From contig CP126193.1 of NCBI GenBank assembly GCA_030272155.1, forward strand, positions 868,001-932,000: a DNA stretch of 64,000 nucleotides. The letters are read 5' to 3'. The notes under the pieces were generated by a model. That model worked only from the letters and a program-made list of their open reading frames with translations, did no database searches and had not been told where the DNA came from. This stretch comes from Tetradesmus obliquus. Lineage: Eukaryota; Chlorophyta; Chlorophyceae; Sphaeropleales; Scenedesmaceae. A program made the translations under genes and the position numbers. Shown here in pieces: positions 23,801 to 33,956 of the stretch (within the stretch, counting starts at the first letter, position 1; each line of letters starts with the position of its first letter).

Positions 23801-26800
23801 GCCCAGCCCATCACCCTCTGCATCACCAGAGCTGCTTTCCAGCCCGTCACCAGAGGTGCCCAGCCCCAGCCCATCACCTGAGGTGGCCAGCCCCAGCCCA
23901 TCACCTGAGCTGGCCAGCCCCAGCCCGTCACCAGAGTTGGCCAGCCCCAGCCCGTCACCTGAGGTGCCCAACCCAAGCCCGTCACCAGAGGTGCCTAGCC
24001 CCAGCCCATCACCAGAGGTGCCCAGCCCCAGCCCGTCACCTGAGGTGGCCAGCCCCAGCCCGTCACCAGAGGTGGCGAGCCCCAGCCCGTCGCCAGAGGT
24101 GGCCAGCCCCAGCCCATCACCTGAGGTGGCCAGCCCCAGCCCGTCACCAGAGGTGCTCAGCCCCAGCCCGTCACCAGAGGTGCCAAGCCCCAGCCCATCA
24201 CCTGAGGTGGCCAGCCCCAGCCCGTCGCCAGAGGTGGCCAGCCCCAGCCCGTCACCTGAGGTGGCCAGCCCCAGCCCGTCACCGGAGGTGGCCAGCCCCA
24301 GCCCATCACCAGAGGTGGCCAGCCCCAGCCCAGCACCAGAGGTGGCCAGCCCTAGCCCATCACCTGAGGTGCCCAGCCCATCACCCTCTGCATCACCAGA
24401 GCTGCTTACCAGCCCGTCACCAGAGGTGCCCAGCCCCAGCCCATCACCTGAGGTGGCCAGCCCAAGCCCATCACCTGAGCTGGCCAGCCCCAGCCCGTCA
24501 CCAGAGTTGGCCAGCCCCAGCCCGTCACCTGAGGTGGCCAGCCCCAGCCCGTCACCGGAGGTGGCCAGCCCCAGCCCATCACCAGAGGTGGCCAGCCCCA
24601 GCCCATCACCAGAGGTGGCCAGCCCTAGCCCATCACCTGAGGTGCCCAGCACATCACCCTCTGCATCACCAGAGCTGCTTACCAGCCCATCACCAGAGGT
24701 GGCCAGCCCTAGCCCATCACCTGAGGTGCCCAGCCCATCACCCTCTGCATCACCAGAGCTGCTTACCAGCCCGTCACCAGAGGTGCCCAGCCCCAGCCCA
24801 TCACCTGAGGTGGCCAGCCCCAGCCCGTCACCAGAGATGGCGAGCCCCAGCCCGTCGCCAGAGGTGGCCAGCCCCAGCCCATCACCTGAGGTGGCCAGCC
24901 CCAGCCCGTCACCAGAGGTGGCGAGCCCCAGCCCGTCGCCAGAGGTGGCCAGCCCCAGCCCATCACCTGAGGTGGCCAGCCCCAGCCCGTCACCAGAGGT
25001 GCTCAGCCCCAGCCCGTCACCAGAGGTGCCAAGCCCTAGCCCATCACCTGAGGTGGCCAGCCCCAGCCCGTCGCCAGAGGTGGCCAGCCCCAGCCCATCA
25101 CCTGAGGTGGCCAGCCCCAGCCCATCACCAGAGGTGGCCAGCCCCAGCCCATCACCAGAGGTGGCCAGCCCTAGCCCATCACCTGAGGTGCCCAGCCCAT
25201 CACCCTCTGCATCACCAGAGCTGCTTACCAGCCCGTCACCAGCGGTGCCCAGCCCCAGCCCATCACCTGAGGTGGCCAGCCCCAGCCCATCACCAGAGGT
25301 GCCCAGCCCCAGCCCATCACCTGAAGTGGCAAGCCCCAGCCCATCACCAGAGGTGGCCAGCCCCAGCCCATCGCCAGAGGTGCCAAGCCCCAGCCCCTCA
25401 CCCTCACCCAGGTGAATAGATGTTTTGATTCTGTTTGTAACACTATACGCTCTTTTTAATAAGGACAGTGTATTGAGGTGTATCCTTGTGTTGCGTCTGT
25501 TTAACATCATGTTGTGATATCGGCACTGATCATCCCATCATTTGGTTCAAGGTAGCTCCGGATATTTTGTTGATGACTAGGTCAGTTTTTCTCTGCGTCA
25601 GAGTAACAGAGTCACCGTCAATAATAAATCTGATTGAGCACCTCCAGACCCCGCAAGCAGTCTCTATACTGCTTGTCCCCTACCATTGCGGCCCCAGAAG
25701 ATGTCCTCTCGGTTCAACCTTAAAAGTGCGCTTGTTGTCGCTGATGCCCCCTATATATGCTGTGAATGTATGTTTATGTGCTGAATGATCGCCACATGCC
25801 GTGACATTGGTTTCATGTGTGCTGCTTGCAGCCCCAGCCCATCTCCCAGCCCTGTGCTGGTGCTGCCCAAGCTGGCCCTGCTGGTGAACTTTATGGACAT
25901 CAACCCTGCCAATAACCCCAACCTCCAAGCGCAGAGCGGCAACAACACCTGCCTAAGGGGTCAAGTAAGCAACCGCCTGGGCGCAAACGACGTCACCATC
26001 ACCGAGCCTGGTGAAGGCCTGTGCAATGGCAACGGCGCTGTGTCTCCAGGCAACTATCAGCTGGAAGCCCTGGCCTATGCACCTACTGGCACACAGTTCG
26101 ACCACTGGGAGTGCTACGACACCACCGACCTTTTCAATGTCGTCGGCCCTGTGAATGTAACAAGCGTCAACCTGAGCTACGGCAAGTCAGCCACGTGTGT
26201 GGCCATCTATATCCCTGAACCACTGCCAACATCCTCACCCAGCCCCAGCCCCAGCCCCAGCCCATCACCCTCTGAATCACCAGAGGTGCCCAGCCCAAGC
26301 CCCAGCCCCAGCCCATCACCATCTGAATCACCAGAGGTGCCAAGCCCCAGCCCAAGCCCATCACCATCTGAGTCACCAGAGGTGCCCAGCCCCAGCCCCA
26401 GCCCCAGCCCCAGCCCATCACCCTCTGAATCATCAGAGGTGCCCAGCCCAAGCCCCAGCCCCAGCCCATTACCCTCTGAATCACCAGAGGTGCCCAGCCC
26501 AAGCCCCAGCCCCAGCCCATCACCCTCTGAATCACCAGAGCTGCCCAGCCCCAGCCCAAGCCCATCACCATCTGAGTCACCAGAGGTGCCCAGCCCCAGC
26601 CCCAGCCCCAGCCCCAGCCCATCACCCTCTGAATCATCAGAGGTGCCCAGCCCCAGCCCCAGCCCCAGCCCATCACCCTCTGAATCACCAGATGTTTCAA
26701 GCCCAAGCCCAAGCCCAAGCCTGTCACCCTCTGAATCACCAGAGGTGCCAAGCCCCAGCCCTAGCCCCAGCCCCAGCCCCAGCCCCAGCCCCAGCCCCAG

Positions 26801-29800
26801 CCCATCACCCTCTGAATCACCAGAGGTGCCCAGCCCCAGCCCAAGCCCATCACCATATGAGTCACCAGAGGTGCCCAGCCCCAGCCCTAGCCCGAGCCCC
26901 AGCCCATCACCATCTGAATCACCAGAGGTGCCAAGCCCCAGCCCAAGCCCAAGCCCATCAACATCTGAATCACCAGAGGTGCCCAGCCCAAGCCCCAGCC
27001 CCAGCCCGTCACCCTCTGAATCACCAGAGGTGCCAAGCTCCAGCCCCAGCCCCAACCTTAGCCCCAGCCCATCACCCTCTGAATCACCAGAGGTGCCCAG
27101 CCCAAGCCCCAGCCCATCACCATCTGAATCACCAGAGGTGCCCGGCCCCAGCCCAAGCCCATCACCATCTGAGTCACCAGAGGTGCCCAGCCCCAGCCCA
27201 AGCCCAAGCCCATCACCCTCTGAATTACCAGAGGTGCCAAGCCCCAGCCCCAGCCCCAGCCCATCACCCTCTGAATCACCAGAGGTGCCCAGCCCAAGCC
27301 CCAGCCCCAGCCCCAGCCCATCACCCTCTGAATCACCAGAGGTGCCAAGCCCCAGCCCAAGCCCATCACCATCTGAGTCACCAGAGGTGCCCAGCCCCAG
27401 CCCCATCCCCAGCCCATCAACCTCTGAATCACCAGAGGTGCCCAGCCCCAGCCCCAGCCCCAGCCCATCACCCTCTGAATCACCAGAGGTGCCCAGCCCC
27501 AGCCCCAGCCCCGGCCCCAGCCCCAGCCCCAGCCCCAGCCCATCACCATCTGAATCACCAGAGGTGCCCAGCCCAAGCCCCAGCCCAAGCCCATCACCAT
27601 CTGAGTCACCAGAGGTGCCCAGCCCCAGCCCAAGCCCAAGCCCATCACCCTCTGAATTACCAGAGGTGCCAAGCCCCAGCCCCAGCCCCAGCCCATCACC
27701 CTCTGAATCACCAGAGGTGCCCAGCCCAAGCCCCAGCCCCAGCCCCAGCCCATCACCCTCTGAATCACCAGAGGTGCCAAGCCCCAGCCCAAGCCCATCA
27801 CCATCTGAGTCACCAGAGGTGCCCAGCCCCAGCCCCAGCCCCAGCCCATCAACCTCTGAATCACCAGAGGTGCCCAGCCCCAGCCCCAGCCCCAGCCCAT
27901 CACCCTCTGAATCACCAGAGGTGCCAAGCCCCAGCCCCAGCCCCGGCCCCAGCCCCAGCCCCAGCCCCAGCCCATCACCATCTGAATCACCAGAGGTGCC
28001 CAGCCCAAGCCCCAGCCCCAGCCCATCACCCTCTGAATCACCAGAGGTGCCCGGCCCCAGCCCAAGCCCAAGCCCATCACCCTCTGAATCACCAGAGGTG
28101 CCCAACCCAAGCCCCAGCCCCAGCCCATCACCCTCTGAATCACCAGAGGTGCCCAGCCCCAGCCCCAGCCCCAGCCCATCACCCTCTGAATCACCAGAGG
28201 TGCCCAGCCCAAGCCCCAGCCCCAGCCCATCACCATCTGAATCACCAGAGGTGCCAAGCCCCAGCCCAAGCCCAAGCCCATCAACATCTGAATCACCAGA
28301 GGAGCCCAGCCCAAGCCCCAGCCCCAGCCCATCACCATCTGAATCACCAGAGGTGCCCAGCCCCAGCCCAAGCCCAAGCCCATCAACATCTGAATCACCA
28401 GAGGAGCCCAGCCCAAGCCCAAGCCCCAGCCCATCACCATCTGAATCACCAGAGGTGCCCAGCCCAAGCCCCAGCCCCAGCCCATCAACATCTGAATCAC
28501 CAGAGGTGCCAAGCCCAAGCCCAAGCCCAAGCCCATCAACATCTGAATCACCAGAGGAGCCCAGCCCAAGCCCAAGCCCCAGCCCATCACCATCTGAATC
28601 ACCAGAGGTGCCCAGCCCAAGCCCCAGCCCCAGCCCATCAACATCTGAATCACCAGAGGTGCCAAGCCCAAGCCCAAGCCCAAGCCCATCAACATCTGAA
28701 TCACCAGAGGAGCCCAGCCCAAGCCCAAGCCCCAGCCCATTACCCTCTGAATCACCAGAGGTGCCCAGCCCAAGCCCCAGCCCCAGCTCATCACCCTCTG
28801 AATCACCAGAGGTGCCCAGCCCAAGCCCAAGCCCCAGCCCATCACCATCTGAATCACCAGAGGTGCCAAGCCCCAGCCCAAGCCCAAGCCCATCAACATC
28901 TGAATCACCAGAGGTGCCCAGCCCAAGCCCAAGCCCCAGCCCATCACCATCTGAATCACCAGAGGTGCCCAGCCCCAGCCCCAGCCCAAGCCCATCACCC
29001 TCTGAATCACCAGAGGTGCCCAGCCCCAGCCCCAGCCCCAGCCCATCACCCTCTGAATCACCAGAGGTGCCCAGCCCAAGCCCCAGCCCCAGCCCATCAC
29101 CATCTGAATCACCAGAGGTGCCAAGCCCCAGCCCAAGCCCAAGCCCATCAACATCTGAATCACCAGAGGTGCCCAGCCCAAGCCCCAGCCCCAGCCCATC
29201 ACCATCTGAATCACCAGAGGTGCCCAGCTCCAGCCCAAGCCCAAGCCCATCACCCTCTGAATCACCAGAGGTGCCCAGCCCAAGCCCCAGCCCAAGCCCA
29301 TCACCCTCTGAATCACCAGAGGTGCCCAGCCCCAGCCCAAGCCCATCACCATCACCCTCTGAATCACCAGAGGTGCCAAGCCCCAGCCCAAGCCCAAGCC
29401 CATCACCCTCTGAATCACCAGAGGTGCCAAGCCCAAGCCCCAGCCCCAGCCCGTCACCCTCTGAATCACCAGAGGTGCCTAGCCCCAGCCCCAGCCCCAG
29501 CCCCAGCCCCAGCCCATCACCCTCTGAATCACCAGAGGTGCCAAGCCCCAGCCCCAGCCCATCACCATCTGAATCACCAGAGGTGCCCAGCCCCAGCCCT
29601 AGCCCCAGCCCCAGCCCCAGCTCCAGCCCCAGCCCCAGCCCCAGCCCCAGCCATAGCCCCAGCCCCAGCCCCAGCCCCAGCCCCAGCCCCAGCCCCAGCC
29701 CCAGCCCATCGCCTTCTGAATCACCAGAGGTGCCATCCCCTTCAACGTCCCCTTCACCGTCCCCTTCACCATCCCCTTCACCGTCCCCCTCACCGTCCCC

Positions 29801-30326
29801 TTCACCATCCCCTTCACCGTCCCCCTCACCGTCCCCTTCACCGTCCCCTTCACCGTCCCCTTCACCGTCCCCAGCTGCCAAGCTAGCGCTGCTGAGCGCC
29901 TTCTCCGAGGGCTACAGCGGCCCCACTGCCAACCTATCTGCGCTCAGCAGCAGCTCCGCATGTGTGCAAGCACCCTCTGTTAAGCTCAACAGCAGCATTG
30001 AGGCACTGCTGCCAGGTCTCGGTCAGTGCAGCGGCACCCTGCAGCCTGGCGAGTACAACCTGACGCAGGAGGCACCAGATGGAATGGGCTTTGCAGGATG
30101 GGACTGCTACGAAGTCACCAACTCATCAGAGATAGCCAACCTGACGCTGTCGACAGGGCCCAGTGTTACATTCAATGACGGAGATGACGTGAAGTGTGTG
30201 GCCCTTTACACCACACTTTCTCCATCCCCATCTCCATCACCAACCCCACCCGGCCCAGCTGGACCCAGGGAACGTCGCATGCGCAGGCGGCGGCTACGCA
30301 GCTTGCTGGCTTGGGGCAGCGAGTGA
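2200..30326 (+). CDS. giant modular Cys-module/Ser-Pro-rich extracellular (cell-wall type) protein
   Basis: Modelled exons: 2200-2274, 2575-2675, 2909-3025, 3448-3574, 4108-4242, ~4600-5394, 5829-5948, 6232-6354, 6699-6833, 6987-7112, 7412-7531, 7874-8773, 9187-9306, 9565-9687, 9898-10035, 10330-10455, 10845-10964, 11325-13526, 13762-13881, 14105-14227, 14560-14691, 14902-15027, 15550-17364, 17772-17891, 18079-18201, 18553-18690, 18954-19109, 19534-19653, 19947-20072, 21128-21370, 21897-22058, 22432-22648, 22981-25411, 25832-30326. About 5,450 codons. Order: signal peptide, Cys-rich N-terminal domain, Cys modules (typical start PTCADTNVT, typical end TCCL or CCT) interleaved with Ser-Pro exons, then two C-terminal beta-type domains around the longest Ser-Pro stretch. 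Ser-Pro arrays are typical substrates for prolyl hydroxylation and O-glycosylation in green-algal wall proteins; the modules also carry many N-X-T sites. Junctions agree in phase except entry to the exon near 4600. The locus could encode more than one transcript, but no internal stop or new signal peptide forces a split. Function beyond a wall/matrix role is inference. Confidence 0.7.
2575..3574 (+). other. N-terminal Cys-rich domain (three exons)
   Basis: Exons 2575-2675, 2909-3025 and 3448-3574 join in phases 2 and 2 and read as one domain of about 115 residues with several Cys pairs, beginning [16 protein letters not shown]. Later it includes [17 protein letters not shown] and ends HTCSSSQ. 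It is rich in Gly, Tyr, Asn and Trp and differs from the repeated module downstream, though a CC pair is shared. The second intron carries a (CAG)n tract. I do not recognise the family. Confidence 0.6.
2776..2818. repeat. (CAG)n tract in an intron
   Basis: About 14 uninterrupted CAG units in the intron between 2676 and 2908. Translated it gives poly-Ser, poly-Ala or poly-Cys in different frames, but the splice model places it outside the coding sequence. Confidence 0.8.
3661..3858. repeat. intronic tandem repeats (27-bp pair and 14-bp array)
   Basis: Two copies of a ~27-bp unit around GGAGACGCAGCGCCTGTG are followed from about 3767 by six to seven copies of a 14-bp unit CACAGCATATCACA, which decays into shorter CACAGCATCT steps. 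The array lies in the intron between 3575 and 4107. Confidence 0.8.
4108..4242 (+). other. first Cys-module exon (type A-like)
   Basis: A 45-codon phase 0-0 exon with [18 protein letters not shown], then a spacer ending TVCCL directly before a GTGAGC donor. The GAQ-W-C element matches the type A modules that open each later block, so this exon plus the Ser-Pro exon near 4600 may be a reduced block. Confidence 0.7.
4600..5394 (+). repeat. Ser-Pro-rich exon SP1
   Basis: Nine-residue (27-bp) repeats of type [12 protein letters not shown], interrupted three times by a [10 protein letters not shown] cap. It ends at a GTGCGC donor, the same relative position as in SP2 (V|GTGCGT). The entry splice site is uncertain: the obvious acceptor CCTGCAG at 4594-4600 is in phase 1 for the Ser-Pro frame, whereas the exon before ends in phase 0. 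Confidence 0.7.
6034..6104 (+). repeat. dispersed repeat, copy 1
   Basis: Segment with GGTCTCA ... TTGTGGCTCATACC ... GATGGTGCC, in the intron after module A of block 1. The same core recurs at 9380-9446, 21548-21625 (opposite strand) and 37672-37760. Confidence 0.6.
6502..6606. repeat. 60-bp direct repeat in an intron
   Basis: Two adjacent copies (from about 6502 and 6562) of a segment containing GCAATGTT and later AGCACATCTCTCATTG, in the intron before module C of block 1. The other blocks have no evident counterpart, so this is a local duplication. Confidence 0.7.
9380..9446 (+). repeat. dispersed repeat, copy 2
   Basis: Diverged copy with GTCTCAAACC, GCTCATACCA and GGTGGTACCAGGACC, in the intron after module A of block 2. 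The position equals that of copy 1, so it was probably carried by the block duplication. Confidence 0.5.
10731..10800 (+). pseudogene. decayed extra copy of a type E module exon
   Basis: After an acceptor-like CCGCACAG the sequence reads PTCNRTSTG and then PFPCP, the start of a type E module. It loses the pattern before the CC pair and has no donor. It lies about 110 bp upstream of the intact type E exon at 10845, so it looks like a partial tandem duplicate left in the intron. It could in principle be a rare alternative exon. Confidence 0.6.
13762..17364 (+). repeat. exon block 3 (modules A-B-C-D, degenerate E, SP4)
   Basis: A 13762-13881 ([18 protein letters not shown]), B 14105-14227 ([18 protein letters not shown]), C 14560-14691 ([20 protein letters not shown]), D 14902-15027 ([19 protein letters not shown]), a broken E-like segment at 15389-15471, and SP4 15550-17364. 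SP4 has two near-identical internal segments of about 620 bp (repeats around 16000-16390 and 16640-17010), with PELLDSP and PELLGSP caps, and ends at a GTAAGC donor. Confidence 0.85.
15389..15471 (+). pseudogene. degenerate type E module exon in block 3
   Basis: Downstream of the acceptor-like GCTGCACAG the frame reads [18 protein letters not shown], a good first half of a Cys module. The second half diverges and reaches TGA at 15471 with only one Cys where the CC pair and donor should be. Position and spacing match the E exon of blocks 1 and 2. Use of this exon would end the protein, so I leave it out of the model. Confidence 0.6.
17772..21370 (+). repeat. exon block 4 (six modules plus short SP5)
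   Basis: A 17772-17891 ([18 protein letters not shown]), B 18079-18201 ([18 protein letters not shown]), C 18553-18690 ([14 protein letters not shown]), D-like 18954-19109 with an insertion before its CC pair, then two further modules 19534-19653 ([19 protein letters not shown]) and 19947-20072 ([18 protein letters not shown]), and a Ser-Pro exon of only 81 codons (21128-21370). The block is more diverged than blocks 1 to 3. Confidence 0.8.
21548..21625 (-). repeat. dispersed repeat, copy 3 (reverse)
   Basis: Reverse-complement copy with clear matches to copy 4 at 37.7 kb: GGTCTCAGACCAGGTGTTCA, TGTGGCTCATACC and GATGGTGCCGAGACC. It lies in the intron between 21371 and 21896. Confidence 0.7.
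21720..21738. repeat. (ACATT)n microsatellite
   Basis: About four units of ATTAC in an intron of the giant gene. Confidence 0.6.
21897..22648 (+). other. two non-module exons between block 4 and the terminal part
   Basis: Exons 21897-22058 (54 codons, phase 0-0, containing [17 protein letters not shown]) and 22432-22648 (ends in phase 1). They lack the Cys-module pattern and are rich in Thr, Val and Asn with several N-X-T sites. The phase 1 end joins cleanly to 22981. They resemble ordinary folded extracellular sequence, perhaps pherophorin-like, but I cannot assign them. Confidence 0.5.
22981..25411 (+). repeat. module-like head plus Ser-Pro exon SP6
   Basis: The exon opens with a Cys segment ([15 protein letters not shown] ... 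TLCCEA) that follows the module pattern, then runs directly into about 750 codons of [12 protein letters not shown] nonapeptides with PELLTSP caps. The unit uses GAG-GTG where SP1-SP5 use GAT-GCG/GTG, so SP6 expanded separately. It ends in phase 2 at CCCAG before GTGAAT, which joins to the C at 25832 to make Ser. Confidence 0.8.
25832..30326 (+). other. last exon: beta domain, Ser-Pro array, beta domain
   Basis: About 1,498 codons. After a short Ser-Pro lead, residues from 25865 to 26215 form a folded domain: KLALLVNF near the start, LCNGNG and PGNYQL in the middle, FDHWECY and SATCVAIY near the end. [18 protein letters not shown] array follows (about 26235 to 29875). A second, homologous domain then runs from 29879 to 30215 ([33 protein letters not shown]). 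The layout resembles bacterial prealbumin-like (SpaA-type) folds; this is an inference from pattern only. The tail is basic ([14 protein letters not shown]), with no membrane segment or GPI-like end. Confidence 0.7.
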
Positions 30327-30388
30327 GGGCCAGCTCTTGCTGCTTAGTTGCACCCAGCTGCACCCAGCAGCAGCAGCGGTATGTGGAT

Positions 30389-30393
30389 TGTAA
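30389..30393 (+). terminator. TGTAA poly(A) signal candidate of the giant gene
   Basis: TGTAA, the usual green-algal polyadenylation motif, lies 63 nt after the stop codon at 30324-30326. Confidence 0.45.
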
Positions 30394-31754
30394 GAGAGAT
30401 TAGTTGTGCTGCACTTGGCAAGGCGCATTTGCCAGGTGACAAAATAACAGCACGTTTGCAGAAGTTTGTACAGAGCACTCCAGGGCTCCGTCCAAGTTTT
30501 GGACCAGGGCCTACGAGCATTGCATGCAGCAAAGCTGCCCGGCAGCATGCAGCCTCGAGCTGTGGCATGTCAGTCAGTGCATGCACGCGCTAGCAGACTT
30601 GCCAGCTCAGCAGCTATGTCACTTGTGATGTACATCACATGTGCTGCCTGATGACCACTGACCTGCATGTGGCTGGTTACCCATCAGCCACCCTGCACCA
30701 GTGAGTAATCGTGCATTGTATCTTTCCACTGCAGCGGTTTTGCCAGCTTAGTGCGTGATGCAGCTGCAACTATGTGTTGCGGCTGCCCAAGAGGTTCATC
30801 ACGCAAACACATGCAGAAAGGTGTGATGTGCATGGGTTGATAGCATGCGCCGTGGCTGTACATTGTGTGCTTGCTGGGGGCTGTGGCAGTGCAGCAGCAG
30901 TGGTGTTCTGTTGTTGTACAGAGCGCTGCCATCGCCCATTCAAAGCACTCTGTCTGTCTCAGGCACTGTTGCAGTGCCATGATGCACAACCATAACCACG
31001 ACACTGCAACGCAGTGGTGTGGGCCGTGTGTCCAGGTGCTAGCTCCGCGCAGCGCTTCACACACAGTGGGTCCCTAGTCAATAACTAGTGGGAGCGACCT
31101 TAGAAGGTTGGGTTACGAATGCAAGGATATTGCAAGGGAACGAGTAGTGACTTTCATGAAAGCACGGTATAATCTGAGCCAGATTGCCTTTGTGGGGTTG
31201 GCCAAACGTTGCTGGAAGCTGTTTGTGCATAGCACGCAGGGCACTGCTATGCACAGCACAGTGCTCTGCCTTTGCTTGAGAGGACGGGGTGCATGCATGC
31301 TTGAACAGAATGTTGTCGATTGTACAGGTGCAGCTGCATAGCGTGGATGAAGCAGCATAGTGCATGCGCAGCTACAGCGCATGTGCTTTGTTGAGGCTGC
31401 CAGGGGCTGCAGCAGCAGCTCCTACACTTGATGCATTTGCAAGTCGCCAAGCACGACCACGAGAACACTACACTTGTTTGGTTTGTGGTGATCAGCAGCA
31501 ATGTCAGCAAACTGGTTTGGCCGGGCGTGCCTTCACTGAGTGGCTTGAGCACCAATCTGCTGCACCAGACATACGTTGACTACCAGCAAACCTGCTGCGT
31601 GCTGTTGTGCTAAGGCTGCAGTGCTATGTCATGGCAGTGGCCTTGCTTGTGATGGCTGCGGACAGAAACACAAGGTTGGGTGTGTGTATAGCTCCAGCAC
31701 AACATTCTGCATTCTCTGCAGGGATTGCCGGCCTCCTGAGCCACCATTTCGGTC

Positions 31755-31787
31755 CATCAGCATCAGCATCAGCATCAGCATCAGCAG
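31755..31787. repeat. (CATCAG)n microsatellite
   Basis: Five to six units of CATCAG in intergenic DNA. A short relative (CATCAG x3) occurs near 33199. Confidence 0.8.
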
Positions 31788-32095
31788 CACAAAGCATGCA
31801 TGCACGCTTGAGCATGCATGCTTGAGCATGCTTGCATGCCTTGCAGTGTGGCTGCCTGCCCGCTGCCGGCGTCCGTGTAAACCAGCACCGTGCTGGCTGT
31901 TGATTCAGCCTAGCATCATGAGTGCTTTGCGCTGAACTGCTCTTCTTGACTAGCTGGGGACCATTGCATGCAGCCACAAGCGCTATGTTGCGTGCCTGGC
32001 CTGTGTTAGCTGCTGCGCTGTTTCAAACAACCGCAGCAGCAGAGGTGCATAGTGTTGAGCTTGTAGCGAAGCGTGGCTGTGCTGCTGTGCTCTGT

Positions 32096-32128
32096 TTTGC
32101 TTTGCTTTGCTTTGCTTTGCTTTGCTTT
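32096..32128. repeat. (TTTGC)n microsatellite
   Basis: Six to seven TTTGC units in the intergenic region. Confidence 0.85.
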
Positions 32129-33842
32129 CTTTTGAATGTCCTGACTGCATCAGCTGAAGTGCAACAGCTCGGCCCGTAGGGCTGAGGCTTTGCAGCTGCC
32201 ACAGTTGGGGCGCCCACACGACACTGCAGCTGGAATAACAACGCACACATCCTGCTTGAGTGGTTTGAACAATTCAATACATTGCGTGATTTGCATACCT
32301 CAGCTAAGTCTGCTTTGCAGTTGCTTGAAAAGGGGGTCGCTTGAAGCTTGTGTTGGCACCTTGTGATGCATGCATAGCTGTGTTGACGTGTGCGTCAGTC
32401 AAGCTGCACGCACCCCTTGAGCATGCACCACTGGTGCATGAAGTAGCGGCCACTTCATACCACACACGTTCAAGTGTGTGCCCTGTGCTGCCAGTCTGTG
32501 CCTGCACAGTGAGGCTGCACCCTTTTGCAGCTTTGTGTTTCTGTTGTCTTAGCAAGACTTTGGCCCTTTGCAGGACTTGCGCATCAGCGAGCTGTTGTTG
32601 CTGCGACACAATTGCAGCAGCTGTTGTACATGTGGCCAGCAGTGAACCGTGACCCGGGGTTTTTGTGTTGTGCTGGCAAGAGGGGCTCGTTGAGCAGTTG
32701 ATGGCGCTTCAAACTGAACTGGCAGCTAACCCAGTTCTCGCCCATTTTGGGCTGCAGGATCAGTCAACCATGGCGTTGACTGGCCGTGCGTTGCTGGAAT
32801 TGATAGGCACGATATGGCTGGCATTTGTTTCGACCGTGCTTGCTGTAAAATTATGGATGCCAAGGATTACAAAGCACAGGGTTAGACGTATGCCTTGGCG
32901 GCGGCGGCAGCTGGCATCCAGCTGGTGCGTACACAGCTTCTATGCAAACACCTCGCATGGCACAGCTGTATGTGCAGATAACCCTAGGGTTAAGACTACT
33001 GAACCGCTCCAGTTGCCCAGTAGCAGCCCACGCCCGTGTACAAGCATACGGCGTGCAACACATCACATGCATTTATCCGACAGCCAGGACCCATATATAT
33101 TCGTCCTGTTACATCATTCCCACATCATTCCCAACAGCCGCATATGTGGCACATGCATATGTGCTCATGGGCCAACCACCACCCCATACGCATGCCATGC
33201 ATCAGCATCAGCATCAGACAGATCTTCTGTGCAGAGAGGCATGTCCCTGACGCCTAGCGGGCTGCGCATTGTCACCACCCTGTTACCCAAAGCCATCGCA
33301 TCACTGCTAGTAGACACAAGCCCCACTGGATCAGCATCTGCTGCTCCATAGCAGGAGGGGGCTGCACCTTGTGCCTGCAGGCGGCAGAGTGCCGTATACA
33401 GGGATGCTCTCACACATCATGTGACTAGCAGTGCTAGTTGGTGCCCAACCAACACAAACAAACGTGGCCAGACAGCGCAAACCTGCTCTACATATCAATC
33501 TTTTTTTTTAATCAATCTTGATGTCACACTCTTCACTGCCGCACAGGGCTGCTGCTACTGCTGCTGCTGCTGCTGCCAGGATAAGCGCAGCCACTTCCCC
33601 TGCCTGTGCCACTAACACTCCACACATGCAGCCAGGCCGCCGCTGCAGACATGCAATAGAACACCAAATGAGCACAACCAAGTCATACTTGAACGGTATG
33701 CAAAACTCAGCAGCAAAGCTTGGCTACAAGCGCTGCCAACCAGGCGCTAGGGCCTACCAGCAGCCACAGCGTAGCACAGCCGCGCTGCACGACCTTGCCC
33801 TACCACAGCAGTTGTATACACAGCAGAGAGTGCTTAGAATAC

Positions 33843-33855
33843 TTACATGCTTACA
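33843..33855 (-). terminator. TGTAA poly(A) signal candidates of the CX9C gene
   Basis: Two TTACA words (TGTAA on the minus strand) about 100 nt downstream of the stop codon. Confidence 0.45.
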
Positions 33856-33956
33856 TATCACATGCAAACTCTCTGTCAACAGCACCTATGGCTGCCAGCA
33901 CTGCCAGCACTGCCATCGCTGCCGCCATCTGCTGGCGCACATTGCTGGTTTGGCGT

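Larger units (their letters stand above)
30327..33956. other. intergenic region
   Basis: No gene is recognised over about 3.6 kb. A forward open frame at 32665-33351 (228 codons, with one hydrophobic stretch near residues 40-65, LELIGTIWLAFVSTVLAVKL) could be a lineage-specific gene, but its second half is low-complexity and no homology is recognised. The stretch 31364-31613 is open but unassignable. Confidence 0.4.

Noticed and set aside
27058-29469. Antisense Trp-Gly-Trp-Gly and Val-Ile-Gln-Arg-Val-Met repeat frame
   Set aside because: Another shadow of the Ser-Pro array, without independent evidence.
26207-29881. Antisense open frame of about 1,224 codons (Gly-Asp-Gly-Leu-Gly-Leu repeats), and similar ones opposite the other Ser-Pro exons
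   Set aside because: The 27-bp and 6-bp Ser-Pro units contain no stop in several frames of both strands, so long shadow frames are automatic. There is no start context, splice support or composition typical of a protein.
26197-29886. Plus-strand frame of [10 protein letters not shown] repeats
   Set aside because: Shifted-frame shadow of the Ser-Pro array; the flanking folded domains are only in the Ser-Pro frame.
31755-32128. The hexamer and pentamer arrays (CATCAG, TTTGC) as telomere or CRISPR-like repeats
   Set aside because: The units match no telomere type and there are no spacers; they are ordinary microsatellites.
32665-33351. 228-codon forward frame as a gene
   Set aside because: One hydrophobic stretch and no recognised domain; the latter half is low-complexity and no splice or poly(A) context supports it. 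Kept only as a note in the intergenic entry.
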